Assembly (NCBI GenBank): GCA_001871815.1
Contig: MNVP01000031.1
Location: 1-5,232 of the forward strand
Origin: Candidatus Omnitrophica bacterium CG1_02_40_15
GTDB taxonomy: Bacteria > Omnitrophota > Gorgyraeia > Gorgyraeales > Gorgyraeaceae
Direction of reading: 5' to 3'
DNA: 5,232 nt
Positions within the stretch are counted from its first letter, which is position 1, and the number at the start of each line of letters is the position of its first letter. The notes beneath the pieces are model-generated. The model was given only the letters and a program-made list of their open reading frames with translations, did no database searches and was not told the DNA's origin. Positions 1-5,211 of the stretch are shown here, in pieces. Position numbers and translations under genes: made by a program.

Positions 1-724
1 TTTTCCGTACGTCCTTGCACGAGGCTTTTGAGATGGTCATCTGATGACATTTCTCCTTTATGGAATCAGAGGAGATAGCCATACCCATTCCTCCTAATAA
101 GAGACCTGAGGTATTAATCCCAACTACTTCTCCGCAGATATTCACCATCGGGCCACCGCTTATTCCAGAAACCATGGTCATATCCGTTTGTAAATATTGG
201 ACGCCATTTTTCTTATCTTTTGCGCATCTTGAAAATGACCCCCGAATAACAGACGACTCACCAGGAAGGCTGCCTCCGAGCGGATAGCCTATGGCCAAGA
301 TTTCTTCCGCTGGGTTCATCCCACCAAGACGCGCTAAGCTGACCGCCGGAAGGTCTTTTTTGATCTTAATAACGGCGAGGTCCGCATCCTTGTCGGCCAT
401 AATGACCTGGCCTGTCTCAAAAGTATTATCGGGTAATATAACTTTTGGATCTGGTTCAGAGGCAATCACATGAAAGTTAGTTAAAATAAAACCGCCTTTC
501 TGAATTGCAAAACCCGACCCTTCTAATTCCCCACCAACGACGCGGACTACTGAACGACGCACCTTCGCTACAGTGTCTCTTTCATTGCAGGCTATCTTCT
601 TGGGGCCGCCGAGTTTATTTTCTATTTTTTGGACGCGATTGGATAATCTGGAGATTTCGTAGCCCGTGTAAGCTAATGTACCTACGAGGAAAATGACTAG
701 AAACATTTTAAGAAGTTTTTTCAT
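1..724 (-). CDS. Membrane-anchored trypsin-like (HtrA/Trypsin_2-type) serine protease, 3' end cut by window edge
   Basis: Translating the minus strand from the ATG at 724-722 gives 241 residues with no stop before the window edge, so the C-terminus is missing. Residues about 7-23 (MFLVIFLVGTLAYTG) are a hydrophobic signal-anchor. Residues 24-40 are a short amphipathic, coiled-coil-like linker. The protease domain follows with all three catalytic residues: His85 in TNFHVI, Asp115 in DADLAVIKI and Ser189 in GISGGPM. The usual GNSGGP has Ile in place of Asn here. AIGYPLGG and EVVGINTSG are typical of HtrA/DegP-like trypsin folds. Five cysteines after the anchor (46, 167, 197, 226, 236) would allow disulfides outside the cytoplasm. 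The start overlaps the upstream gene's stop as ATGA, suggesting translational coupling; no clear Shine-Dalgarno is visible. Expected role: cleavage of proteins at the outer face of the inner membrane. Whether a PDZ domain follows cannot be seen. The family is clear; the substrate is unknown. Confidence 0.93.
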   Translation of the reverse strand, partial: MKKLLKMFLVIFLVGTLAYTGYEISRLSNRVQKIENKLGGPKKIACNERDTVAKVRRSVVRVVGGELEGSGFAIQKGGFILTNFHVIASEPDPKVILPDNTFETGQVIMADKDADLAVIKIKKDLPAVSLARLGGMNPAEEILAIGYPLGGSLPGESSVIRGSFSRCAKDKKNGVQYLQTDMTMVSGISGGPMVNICGEVVGINTSGLLLGGMGMAISSDSIKEKCHQMTISKASCKDVRK

Positions 725-912
725 TTTATACGTACTTGATTAAATCGCGTTAACCAGTCTTTATGCAACTCAACTGCCTTTTTCAAAAGAAGGTATAGAC
801 TTGATTCTTCGGAGTATTTTTCTTCCCAGGAGGGAAGAATGGCAAAGGTAGAGAAAACGTGACTCGCAACGAACAAGATAGAAAATGCAAAAAATACAAA
901 TTTATTAAGCAT
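721..912 (-). CDS. Small single-pass membrane or secreted protein (63 aa), unknown function
   Basis: The 63-residue product begins MLNKFVFFAFSILFVASH: a basic N-terminus, then a strongly hydrophobic stretch at about residues 5-25, which is either a signal peptide (possible cleavage near STFA) or a membrane anchor. The rest is a short charged tail (WEEKYSEESS, then KKAVELHKDW) that could form one amphipathic helix. I recognise no family. Position supports it as a real gene: its ATG lies 3 bp after the stop of the DUF4145-like gene, and its TGA overlaps the protease ATG (ATGA). No good ribosome binding site is visible, so it may depend on coupling to the gene before it. Both it and the protease have N-terminal hydrophobic segments, so a partner or accessory role at the membrane is possible but is inference. 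A chance open frame cannot be fully excluded. Confidence 0.6.
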   Translation of the reverse strand: MLNKFVFFAFSILFVASHVFSTFAILPSWEEKYSEESSLYLLLKKAVELHKDWLTRFNQVRIK

Positions 913-915
913 AAC

Positions 916-1659
916 TTATAAGGTTTTAGGAAATTTCTTGATAAACAATTGTAATGATTGAATTGTTTGTAAAGCATTCTCTGGAGACGTTTTCTCCTTT
1001 TCATCATGGAGTATATTGTCTGCTTTGCCAACTATTTGAGAATATAGTTTGATAATTTCTATCGGCATTGCCAATTCATTCTTTAAAATATCCAGAATGG
1101 AACGTCCTTTCTTATCGTTATCTTTACCAACTAGTAAATGTCCTTTGCCGCTATTCTTAATATACCTTTCCGCTATAGACTCGATTATGGCTCGGCATAA
1201 AACACAGCTGGCTTCAAAAAAACCATACTCATAACACCTAACGGCTTCAGTATAAAAACCGCGGGTATGCGGAACGAGATTATCTACTAATGCAAGGGGC
1301 TTTATTTCTTTATATCTCTCCGTATATCTTATTTCTTCTTTTAGCACGAATAATCGAAAATCTAGATGTTTTTCAATATTTTGCTCAAAGCTTAAATCCG
1401 AAGATCTGAAGAAAAAGTCTAATTCCTTGATTTCATCAGAATTAAGATTATCTAATGGCGTTGCTTTAAAATCCAGCATTAGACTGTCTATTTCATCTTG
1501 TACAATCGTTTCGCGCCTAGACAAACCAGCATATTCATCATTAATCTTGCATAAGTCTGAATCAGATATACCGGGATTTTTACTTTCAATTTCTGCTCGT
1601 TCTTTAAGAATTTCGCGATATTCTTGAATTTTTTCAAAAAGTTTTTTCTTTATAGACAT
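916..1659 (-). CDS. DUF4145/HEPN-like domain protein with N-terminal coiled-coil region
   Basis: The 247-aa soluble product has two parts. Residues about 1-125 are highly charged and helical (KKKLFEKIQEYREILKERAE and similar), probably coiled coil. Residues about 130-247 resemble the DUF4145 helical domain, a HEPN-related fold: a helix with repeated aromatic and small residues (YTEAVRCYEYGFFEAS), then CRAIIES with Arg156 in the usual RxxxE-type position (here RAIIE), and a late ADNILHDE segment with the family-like NxxH (Asn215, His218) before a closing helix (SPENALQTIQSLQLFIKKF). DUF4145 domains are often found in restriction and other defence-associated proteins; HEPN relatives include RNases and scaffolding domains, so catalysis should not be assumed. 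The start is supported by the ribosome binding site AAGGAAG 6 nt upstream. The gene sits 26 bp after the nuclease gene and 3 bp before the small membrane protein. Family assignment is by pattern, without a profile search. Confidence 0.75.
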   Translation of the reverse strand: MSIKKKLFEKIQEYREILKERAEIESKNPGISDSDLCKINDEYAGLSRRETIVQDEIDSLMLDFKATPLDNLNSDEIKELDFFFRSSDLSFEQNIEKHLDFRLFVLKEEIRYTERYKEIKPLALVDNLVPHTRGFYTEAVRCYEYGFFEASCVLCRAIIESIAERYIKNSGKGHLLVGKDNDKKGRSILDILKNELAMPIEIIKLYSQIVGKADNILHDEKEKTSPENALQTIQSLQLFIKKFPKTL

Positions 1660-1665
1660 TTTTCA

Positions 1666-1672
1666 CTTCCTT
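1666..1672 (-). promoter_or_regulatory. Ribosome binding site of the DUF4145-like gene
   Basis: On the minus strand the sequence AAGGAAG lies 6 nt before the ATG at 1659-1657. It is among the clearest Shine-Dalgarno-like sites in the left block and fixes the start of the 247-aa protein. The following genes lack one and may rely on coupling. Confidence 0.7.
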
Positions 1673-1685
1673 TTTGATACACAAT

Positions 1686-2429
1686 TTATTTTTCTTTAAA
1701 CTTTTTGGCGATTTCTTTTAAACAGATAACCTCGATCGGGTATTCTTTCCAGTCATGCTCCCAGCATATTATTAAGTCGCACTGCTTAGGATTGTGCCCG
1801 TGCGTCTTAAAGCTACTCGATTTATATTCAAACTCAACCTTACAATTCGTCCAATTACCTTTTATATTCTTTCTTCTAAGAAGGGCGTCGGGAAATTCAC
1901 TCCTCACAGCTTCTATTTGGAAACCTAACTCGTCGGCTAGAGCCGCAAATAATAAAATTACCCCTTGTTCATTTATTGGTTCATATACAATGCCTTTAAC
2001 ACCTAGAATATCACCAGTTTCATGTTGACGGATATTCTCCATTTCCTGGAATGCCTTTTCTGGATTTTCAGCTGTATTAATAATCTCTAAATCTATTCCA
2101 TGTAGTTTCACTAATCCTGCATCTGGATCCCTTGCAGTTTCTTTAGAAATACGCACTCTTTCTCTGCCAGCAGGGGTTATTTTCCAAATTCCGTGTTCTG
2201 AACCGTCAAGCTGTCCTTTTCTTTTCAAATATTCTCTTGCCCATTGAAGCTTATTGACCCAGACAATCTGACCTTTCTTATATTTTTAATATTCTTTGGG
2301 ATGAGCATCGCGGTTGAGCTTCATAATCTCCTCGACCACTGGGTAAATATCGGATGTTTTCCCGGAACCATTCAGTTTCTCTAATGCCTCTAACAAAGGT
2401 ATTTCAAAATCAGTCCATTTAAGCGTCAT
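1686..2429 (-). pseudogene. Winged-helix (Mrr_N-like) PD-(D/E)xK-type nuclease gene interrupted by an in-frame TAA
   Basis: Reading from the ATG at 2429-2427 gives 47 codons, a TAA at 2288-2286, then 199 further sense codons in the same frame. The two parts join into one winged helix: MTLKWTDFEIPLLEALEKL before the stop, and KYKKGQIVWVNKLQWAREYL with GIWKITPAGRE after it, matching the Mrr N-terminal pattern (WARxYLKxxGxL, then GxWxIT). The C-terminal half looks like a restriction-endonuclease fold: FPD (codons 179-181), EFEYKS with a candidate ExK (Glu201, Lys203), then HGH and CWEHDW, and EVICL at the end. The expected product would bind and cut DNA. The start overlaps the sigma-like gene by 11 bp, with a G-run upstream as a possible ribosome site. 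TAA terminates neighbouring genes here, so the stop is most simply a nonsense mutation (GAA to TAA would suffice) or a sequence error. A reinitiated fragment from TTG at 2228 would lack half of the winged helix. Confidence 0.8.
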
Positions 2430-3156
2430 TGTTTAACCCCTTTTTTATATATACTTTTTTAAATAAAATGTCTTTCCCTTGCTCATTGAAAAATCCGCTT
2501 ATATCAAATACAAATTTCTTTTTCTTGGAACATATTTCGCATTTTGTTATAAGAGTATCTTGCTCAAATGGTACAGGCTTAAAACTTTGCCTGATTACCT
2601 TAAGCTCACCGCCGCATATACAACATTGCTGAGAAATATATTCGTATTCGTCGGCCACGCTATGGACTATAATCGGATTGTTAAATTCCGCATTCTTCCC
2701 TTCTTTGGTGATTAAATTCGTAATGCCCTGTTCAATCCACGGTGTAGCAAAACTTGAAAAACGAAATCCTTTCCTAGCATCAAATTTATCCACGGCTTTC
2801 ATTAACTTCGTATTGCCTTCTTTAATTAAATCAAGCAACGGTATCCCTATCTGTATATATTTTATAGCTATTTTAACAACTAAACGCAGGTTTGAACGAA
2901 ACATCTTATTACGCGCATCTTGATCTCCTGCTCTTATCCTCTTGGCTAATCTAATCTCTTCTTCAGGAGTCAACAATGGAATTCCGCGTATTTCTTTAAG
3001 GTACATCTTAAGCGATTCACGCTTACCCGAAGATAAAAAAACAGTAATATTTTTAGCTAAATCCAGCCCCCGGCTTATGAGTGAAGAGGTTTTAATAAGC
3101 TCTCTTCGAGGTGCTGGAATTAAGCCGGAATTATCTGGGCGGGTATCTTTGGTCAT
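2419..3156 (-). CDS. Sigma-70-like protein (regions 1.2 and 2) with zinc-ribbon-like C-terminus instead of regions 3-4
   Basis: The 245-aa product starts with a variable 45-residue leader. Sigma-70 region 1.2 follows (about 48-82, MYLKEIRGIPLLTPEEEIRL), then region 2 (about 83-150, SNLRLVVKIA, LLDLIKEGN, LMKAVDKFDARKGFRFSSFA). Region 2 is where primary sigma factors bind the beta-prime clamp and the -10 element. It has drifted at the melting site: canonical STYATWWIRQ is SSFATPWIEQ, losing the first Trp (now Pro139) and an Arg (now Glu142) while keeping Trp140, Gln143 and Thr146. Regions 3 and 4 (-35 recognition) are absent. In their place are CCIC (178-181) and CEIC (206-209), 24 residues apart, consistent with a zinc ribbon. 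The ATG immediately follows the J-domain gene's TAA, and the 3' end overlaps the nuclease gene by 11 bp. It may be an alternative sigma, an anti-termination or RNA polymerase adaptor, or a domesticated fragment. The sigma homology is certain; the role is not. Confidence 0.88.
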   Translation of the reverse strand: MTKDTRPDNSGLIPAPRRELIKTSSLISRGLDLAKNITVFLSSGKRESLKMYLKEIRGIPLLTPEEEIRLAKRIRAGDQDARNKMFRSNLRLVVKIAIKYIQIGIPLLDLIKEGNTKLMKAVDKFDARKGFRFSSFATPWIEQGITNLITKEGKNAEFNNPIIVHSVADEYEYISQQCCICGGELKVIRQSFKPVPFEQDTLITKCEICSKKKKFVFDISGFFNEQGKDILFKKVYIKKGLNNDA

Positions 3157-3939
3157 TTATTTCTCGCTCTTGCGCAATACATTCAATTGTTTTCTTGCCT
3201 CTGATATTTGTTTCTCAATTTGAGCCGCCATTTCTGCAAGAAGATCCCTTCCGCTGTCTTTTACTTCTTCAACCTTAACTTTCAATTGACAAAGCTCGGA
3301 TTGCCTTAGCTTAACAATCTCTTTCTCAATCTCTGACAATCGTTTCTTGACCTGCGAAATCTTACGGATAGTGCGTACAAGTTCTGCGGCAGTCCCTTCG
3401 CCCTGAACCGAATCAGGACTACTTTCCCATTCATCGAGTATCTTTTGTAAAGACTCCTCATCGCCTTCTTCGTAGGCACGATTTATCTCAACCATAAGGC
3501 GATGACGCCGTTCCTTTTCTTTAGGATCTGTTGTCGTATCTGGATGTATAAGCATTGCCAATTTTCTATATAAACTTTTCAAACGCTCATTTGACTCGAA
3601 ATCTTTGGCGGGTTTGGTTTTCTTAATCTCTTCTGCTGTATGAGCAGAATCTTCGGCTTGCTCCCGTGCGCGTTTTGCCTGTTCTCGTGCTTTTGCATCT
3701 TTGGGCCTTAATTCAGCCAAGCATTCAGCGATTTGAGCATTAATTTCATCTAGTTCGGAATACTTAATTCCAACGATACGAAGATATCTATTCTGAAAAG
3801 CATGTAACTCGGCCTGTAATGTAACTAATTCAAGCTCTTTTTTAACCAACTCTTGCTCTAAACAAGTAAATTCTACCTGTTTCTCTTCTAATTCGTGCTC
3901 TTCCGGTGTCTTTCGGCGTGCCAAATCTTTTTTATCCAT
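3157..3939 (-). CDS. J-domain (DnaJ-like) protein flanked by coiled coils
   Basis: The 260-aa product is rich in Glu and Lys. Residues about 12-50 and 185-255 are heptad-like helices, predicted coiled coil. The middle (about 115-170) is a J-domain: ERLKSLYRKLAMLIHPDTTT contains the HPD tripeptide at 132-134 that stimulates Hsp70 ATPase, followed by ERRHRLMVEINRAYEEGD, the third helix with its conserved N-x-A-Y. There is no Gly/Phe-rich or zinc-finger region, so this is a class-C-type J protein and not housekeeping DnaJ. It probably recruits DnaK to a client held by the coiled coils, in the cytoplasm. It is the first gene of the compact left block: its TAA is followed directly by the ATG of the sigma-like gene. 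No strong ribosome binding site precedes the ATG. A link to remodelling of the sigma-like protein is inference from adjacency. Confidence 0.88.
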   Translation of the reverse strand: MDKKDLARRKTPEEHELEEKQVEFTCLEQELVKKELELVTLQAELHAFQNRYLRIVGIKYSELDEINAQIAECLAELRPKDAKAREQAKRAREQAEDSAHTAEEIKKTKPAKDFESNERLKSLYRKLAMLIHPDTTTDPKEKERRHRLMVEINRAYEEGDEESLQKILDEWESSPDSVQGEGTAAELVRTIRKISQVKKRLSEIEKEIVKLRQSELCQLKVKVEEVKDSGRDLLAEMAAQIEKQISEARKQLNVLRKSEK

Positions 3940-4154
3940 AGCTTTTGGTTATCACTCGCGTCCAAATTAGCGATTAAAAAAGTCTAATGCTTGACTTAAA
4001 ATTACTGTGCCCTTTTAGTTGTCCGTATCTCACTAAAACACAAAATGAGCTTTTCCAAGGTTTTATATCCTCTTTGTAACTTTAGTTTCTAAATTTACGA
4101 ATATCATTGACCGCCAACTCTTTGTTGTATTCACTCATGGCATACCCAATGATA
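3940..4154. other. Intergenic gap between the two gene blocks; no confident gene
   Basis: This is the largest internal gap. On the minus strand it carries a TATAAA at 4067-4062 that could act as a -10 box for the left operon, but no convincing -35 lies at normal distance. A weak 5-bp inverted repeat, AAGTC/GACTT (3980-3984 and 3993-3997), is followed on the minus strand by TTTTT and then AATC; it is too short to call a terminator. A micro-ORF and its open extension, listed separately, fill most of the rest. No tRNA-like or clear riboswitch-like structure was seen. Confidence 0.5.
4082..4138 (-). CDS. Possible 18-aa micro-ORF or relic downstream of the orphan gene
   Basis: The ATG at 4138-4136, 16 nt after the TAG of the 222-aa gene, opens an 18-codon frame (MSEYNKELAVNDIRKFRN) ending in TAA at 4084-4082. 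After that stop the same frame stays open for 37 more codons to a TAA near 3968, which would read as a basic peptide. No Shine-Dalgarno is clear and no family is recognised. It may be a decayed small gene or chance; in AT-rich DNA such a run is not rare. Confidence 0.2.
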   Translation of the reverse strand: MSEYNKELAVNDIRKFRN

Positions 4155-4823
4155 CTAATATTCTCTCAAGAACTTTGCGAGAAAAGGTTGAACAATTTGT
4201 TGATGTGCTTGCCATATTCTCATACCCAAAAATAAACCTTTCCTTTCGTTGGAATTAATATTTTCTTTCCAGATTTTCTGCAACAATTCAGAAGTTATGG
4301 TTTTGGAATCTCTCGTAGTTAATTCATTGACTTTTTCCATACCCCCGGATTCAGAATATCCTTTTTCAACGTCTTCTTTTAACCCAGAAGCATAATGGTC
4401 AATTTCTTTCTGTCCAATATTCTCATTAAAGATTTGATTATAGTAATCAAACATTTTCTGCCAATAAGCCCCGGAGTCAATCAGCGATTTTGACACAAAA
4501 TTAAAAATTCTGATTTTTTTTATTTCGGAAGAGTCACCGTAAAAATAGTAAGAATAAGACATGAGAGCTAAAGATACTTTGCTGAGCCAAAAATCAATCT
4601 CCTCTTTTGTTATCTGTTTCTTAAAATTAAACTCTTCTGGAGCCATAAACAAAATACCACGCAAAGACCTTTCAGCAGCATCCAAAATTATTTTAAAGAA
4701 ATCTCTGACCTCTCTTTCCTCGATTGCATCTATTTTATCCATAAGCGGATTAGAAATTTTCGCTAAGATTACTTTATACATAATTTCTTTTTTATTTTCA
4801 AATTTTTTATGAAAGATACCCAT
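4155..4823 (-). CDS. Orphan soluble protein (222 aa) paired with an XRE regulator
   Basis: The product is predicted soluble, mostly helical and rich in Lys, Glu, Phe and Tyr, with no signal peptide or transmembrane segment. An aromatic stretch, WLSKVSLALMSYSYYFYGDS (about 79-98), is its most hydrophobic part. A later segment, YSESGGMEKVNELTTRDS (156-173), is polar and may be a loop. I recognise no domain or catalytic motif. The gene starts 21 bp after the stop of the XRE-type regulator and is almost certainly co-transcribed with it. The ATG at 4823 has only a weak purine tract (AAAAGATGAAAT) before it; Met15, also preceded by an A-rich tract, is an alternative start. It ends in TAG, unlike most neighbours (TAA). 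Regulator-plus-orphan pairs include toxin-antitoxin-like and phage-derived modules, but nothing in this protein identifies it as a toxin. Confidence 0.75.
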   Translation of the reverse strand: MGIFHKKFENKKEIMYKVILAKISNPLMDKIDAIEEREVRDFFKIILDAAERSLRGILFMAPEEFNFKKQITKEEIDFWLSKVSLALMSYSYYFYGDSSEIKKIRIFNFVSKSLIDSGAYWQKMFDYYNQIFNENIGQKEIDHYASGLKEDVEKGYSESGGMEKVNELTTRDSKTITSELLQKIWKENINSNERKGLFLGMRIWQAHQQIVQPFLAKFLREY

Positions 4824-4844
4824 ATTTCATCTTTTTAAGCCGCG

Positions 4845-5039
4845 TTATTCTTTCACCAGTTCATCTATACTCACTTCCAACGCCTTCGCTAATTTAACGA
4901 CCGTTTGAATTATCGGCTTTTTAGCAAAACCCAACTCGATTTTAGCGAGAGTGTTTAGCGAGATATCCGCAAGACGCGCGAGTTTTTCTTGAGAGAGCCC
5001 TTTTTTCTTTCTAATCCTTCTGACATTATTACCAATCAT
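4845..5039 (-). CDS. XRE/Cro-C1-family helix-turn-helix transcriptional regulator (64 aa)
   Basis: The 64-aa protein is essentially one HTH_3 domain. MIGNNVRRIRKKKGLSQEKL is the classic first two helices (LSQEKLARLA), followed by the turn and recognition helix (ISLNTLAKIE) and the family ending (ALEVSIDELVKE). There is no extra sensor or peptidase domain, so it probably acts as a simple dimeric DNA binder, as in phage-type repressors, restriction-modification controllers or antitoxins. The start is supported by AAGAGGA shortly upstream. Repeats just after a candidate -10 box in its leader suggest autoregulation. The 222-aa orphan gene follows after 21 bp and is its likely co-regulated partner. 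Family assignment is secure; operator and partner function are inferred. Confidence 0.93.
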   Translation of the reverse strand: MIGNNVRRIRKKKGLSQEKLARLADISLNTLAKIELGFAKKPIIQTVVKLAKALEVSIDELVKE

Positions 5040-5043
5040 ATTT

Positions 5044-5050
5044 TCCTCTT
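5044..5050 (-). promoter_or_regulatory. Ribosome binding site of the XRE regulator
   Basis: On the minus strand AAGAGGA lies 4 nt (5 nt from the GAGG core) before the ATG at 5039. The spacing is slightly short but the match is good, and it supports this start. Confidence 0.65.
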
Positions 5051-5055
5051 GACTT

Positions 5056-5083
5056 ATGTATACTTGTAAATGTATAATTATAA
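5056..5083. repeat. Two tandem 14-bp repeats containing an inverted repeat; candidate autoregulatory operator
   Basis: On the plus strand ATGTATACTTGTAA (5056-5069) is followed directly by ATGTATAATTATAA (5070-5083), identical at 12 of 14 positions. The interval also contains the inverted repeat TATAC-N8-GTATA (5059-5076), a symmetry suited to a dimeric XRE-type repressor. It lies between the candidate -10 box and the regulator's ribosome binding site, so a bound protein would block initiation. The sequence is visible; operator function is inferred. Confidence 0.5.
5077..5082 (-). promoter_or_regulatory. Candidate -10 box for the regulator/orphan operon
   Basis: The minus strand has a perfect TATAAT here, about 38 nt before the regulator's ATG, giving a leader of about 30 nt. 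No good -35 hexamer sits 16-18 nt upstream, and the region is very AT-rich, so chance matches are likely. Overlap with the repeat at 5056-5083 favours a regulated promoter. Confidence 0.4.
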
Positions 5084-5129
5084 ACAGATATTTCTTTATA
5101 TTATTTTACCATATAAACATTATTTTTAC

Positions 5130-5159
5130 ATCAAAATCTGTTCTTTGATACCTTTTGAT
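5130..5159. repeat. Short inverted repeat ATCAAAA / TTTTGAT
   Basis: ATCAAAA (5130-5136) pairs with TTTTGAT (5153-5159) across 16 bp, and a further TTTGAT lies at 5144-5149 inside the loop. It is upstream of the candidate promoter and may be a protein-binding cluster. In AT-rich DNA this may also be chance. Confidence 0.3.
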
Positions 5160-5175
5160 TTTTTGTTCTTTCTTT

Positions 5176-5211
5176 TGGGCAAAATTTTGTCCCCACCCAA
5201 AATTTTGCCCA
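5176..5211. repeat. Perfect 14-bp inverted repeat made of two CAAAATTTTG palindromes
   Basis: The arm TGGGCAAAATTTTG (5176-5189) is exactly complementary in reverse to CAAAATTTTGCCCA (5198-5211), with the 8-base loop TCCCCACC. Each arm contains the self-palindrome CAAAATTTTG, with centres 18 bp apart. Transcribed, it would form a strong hairpin, but neither strand has a T-run directly after it, so it is not a standard intrinsic terminator. It may be a paired operator, an attenuator or barrier, or the end of a small mobile repeat. Confidence 0.6.

Noticed and set aside
60..696. Three plus-strand frames opposite the protease (60-287, 291-473, 505-696)
   Set aside because: The minus strand encodes a protease with a full catalytic triad across this whole interval; the plus frames are shadows.
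783..1031. 82-aa minus-strand frame overlapping the DUF4145 gene end and the small membrane protein
   Set aside because: It is out of frame with two better-supported genes; its composition (many Leu, Phe, Ser, Cys) is typical of a shadow frame.
1705..2028. 107-aa plus-strand frame
   Set aside because: It lies antisense inside the nuclease gene, whose minus-strand translation has recognisable motifs; the plus-strand product has none.
1686..2228. A separate intact 180-aa gene starting at TTG 2228
   Set aside because: The in-frame sequence upstream (KYKKGQIVWVNKLQWAREY) is clearly part of the same winged helix, so a start at 2228 would cut through the domain. The split-gene reading is better.
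2286..2288. Genetic code change with TAA as sense
   Set aside because: TAA ends the J-domain, sigma-like, nuclease, DUF4145 and regulator genes at sensible positions, so recoding is not supported.
2942..3223. 93-aa plus-strand frame, and other plus frames at 2429-2923
   Set aside because: They are antisense to the sigma-like gene with no recognisable features.
5176..5211. Rho-independent terminator
   Set aside because: The stem is strong but there is no run of T immediately after it on either strand.
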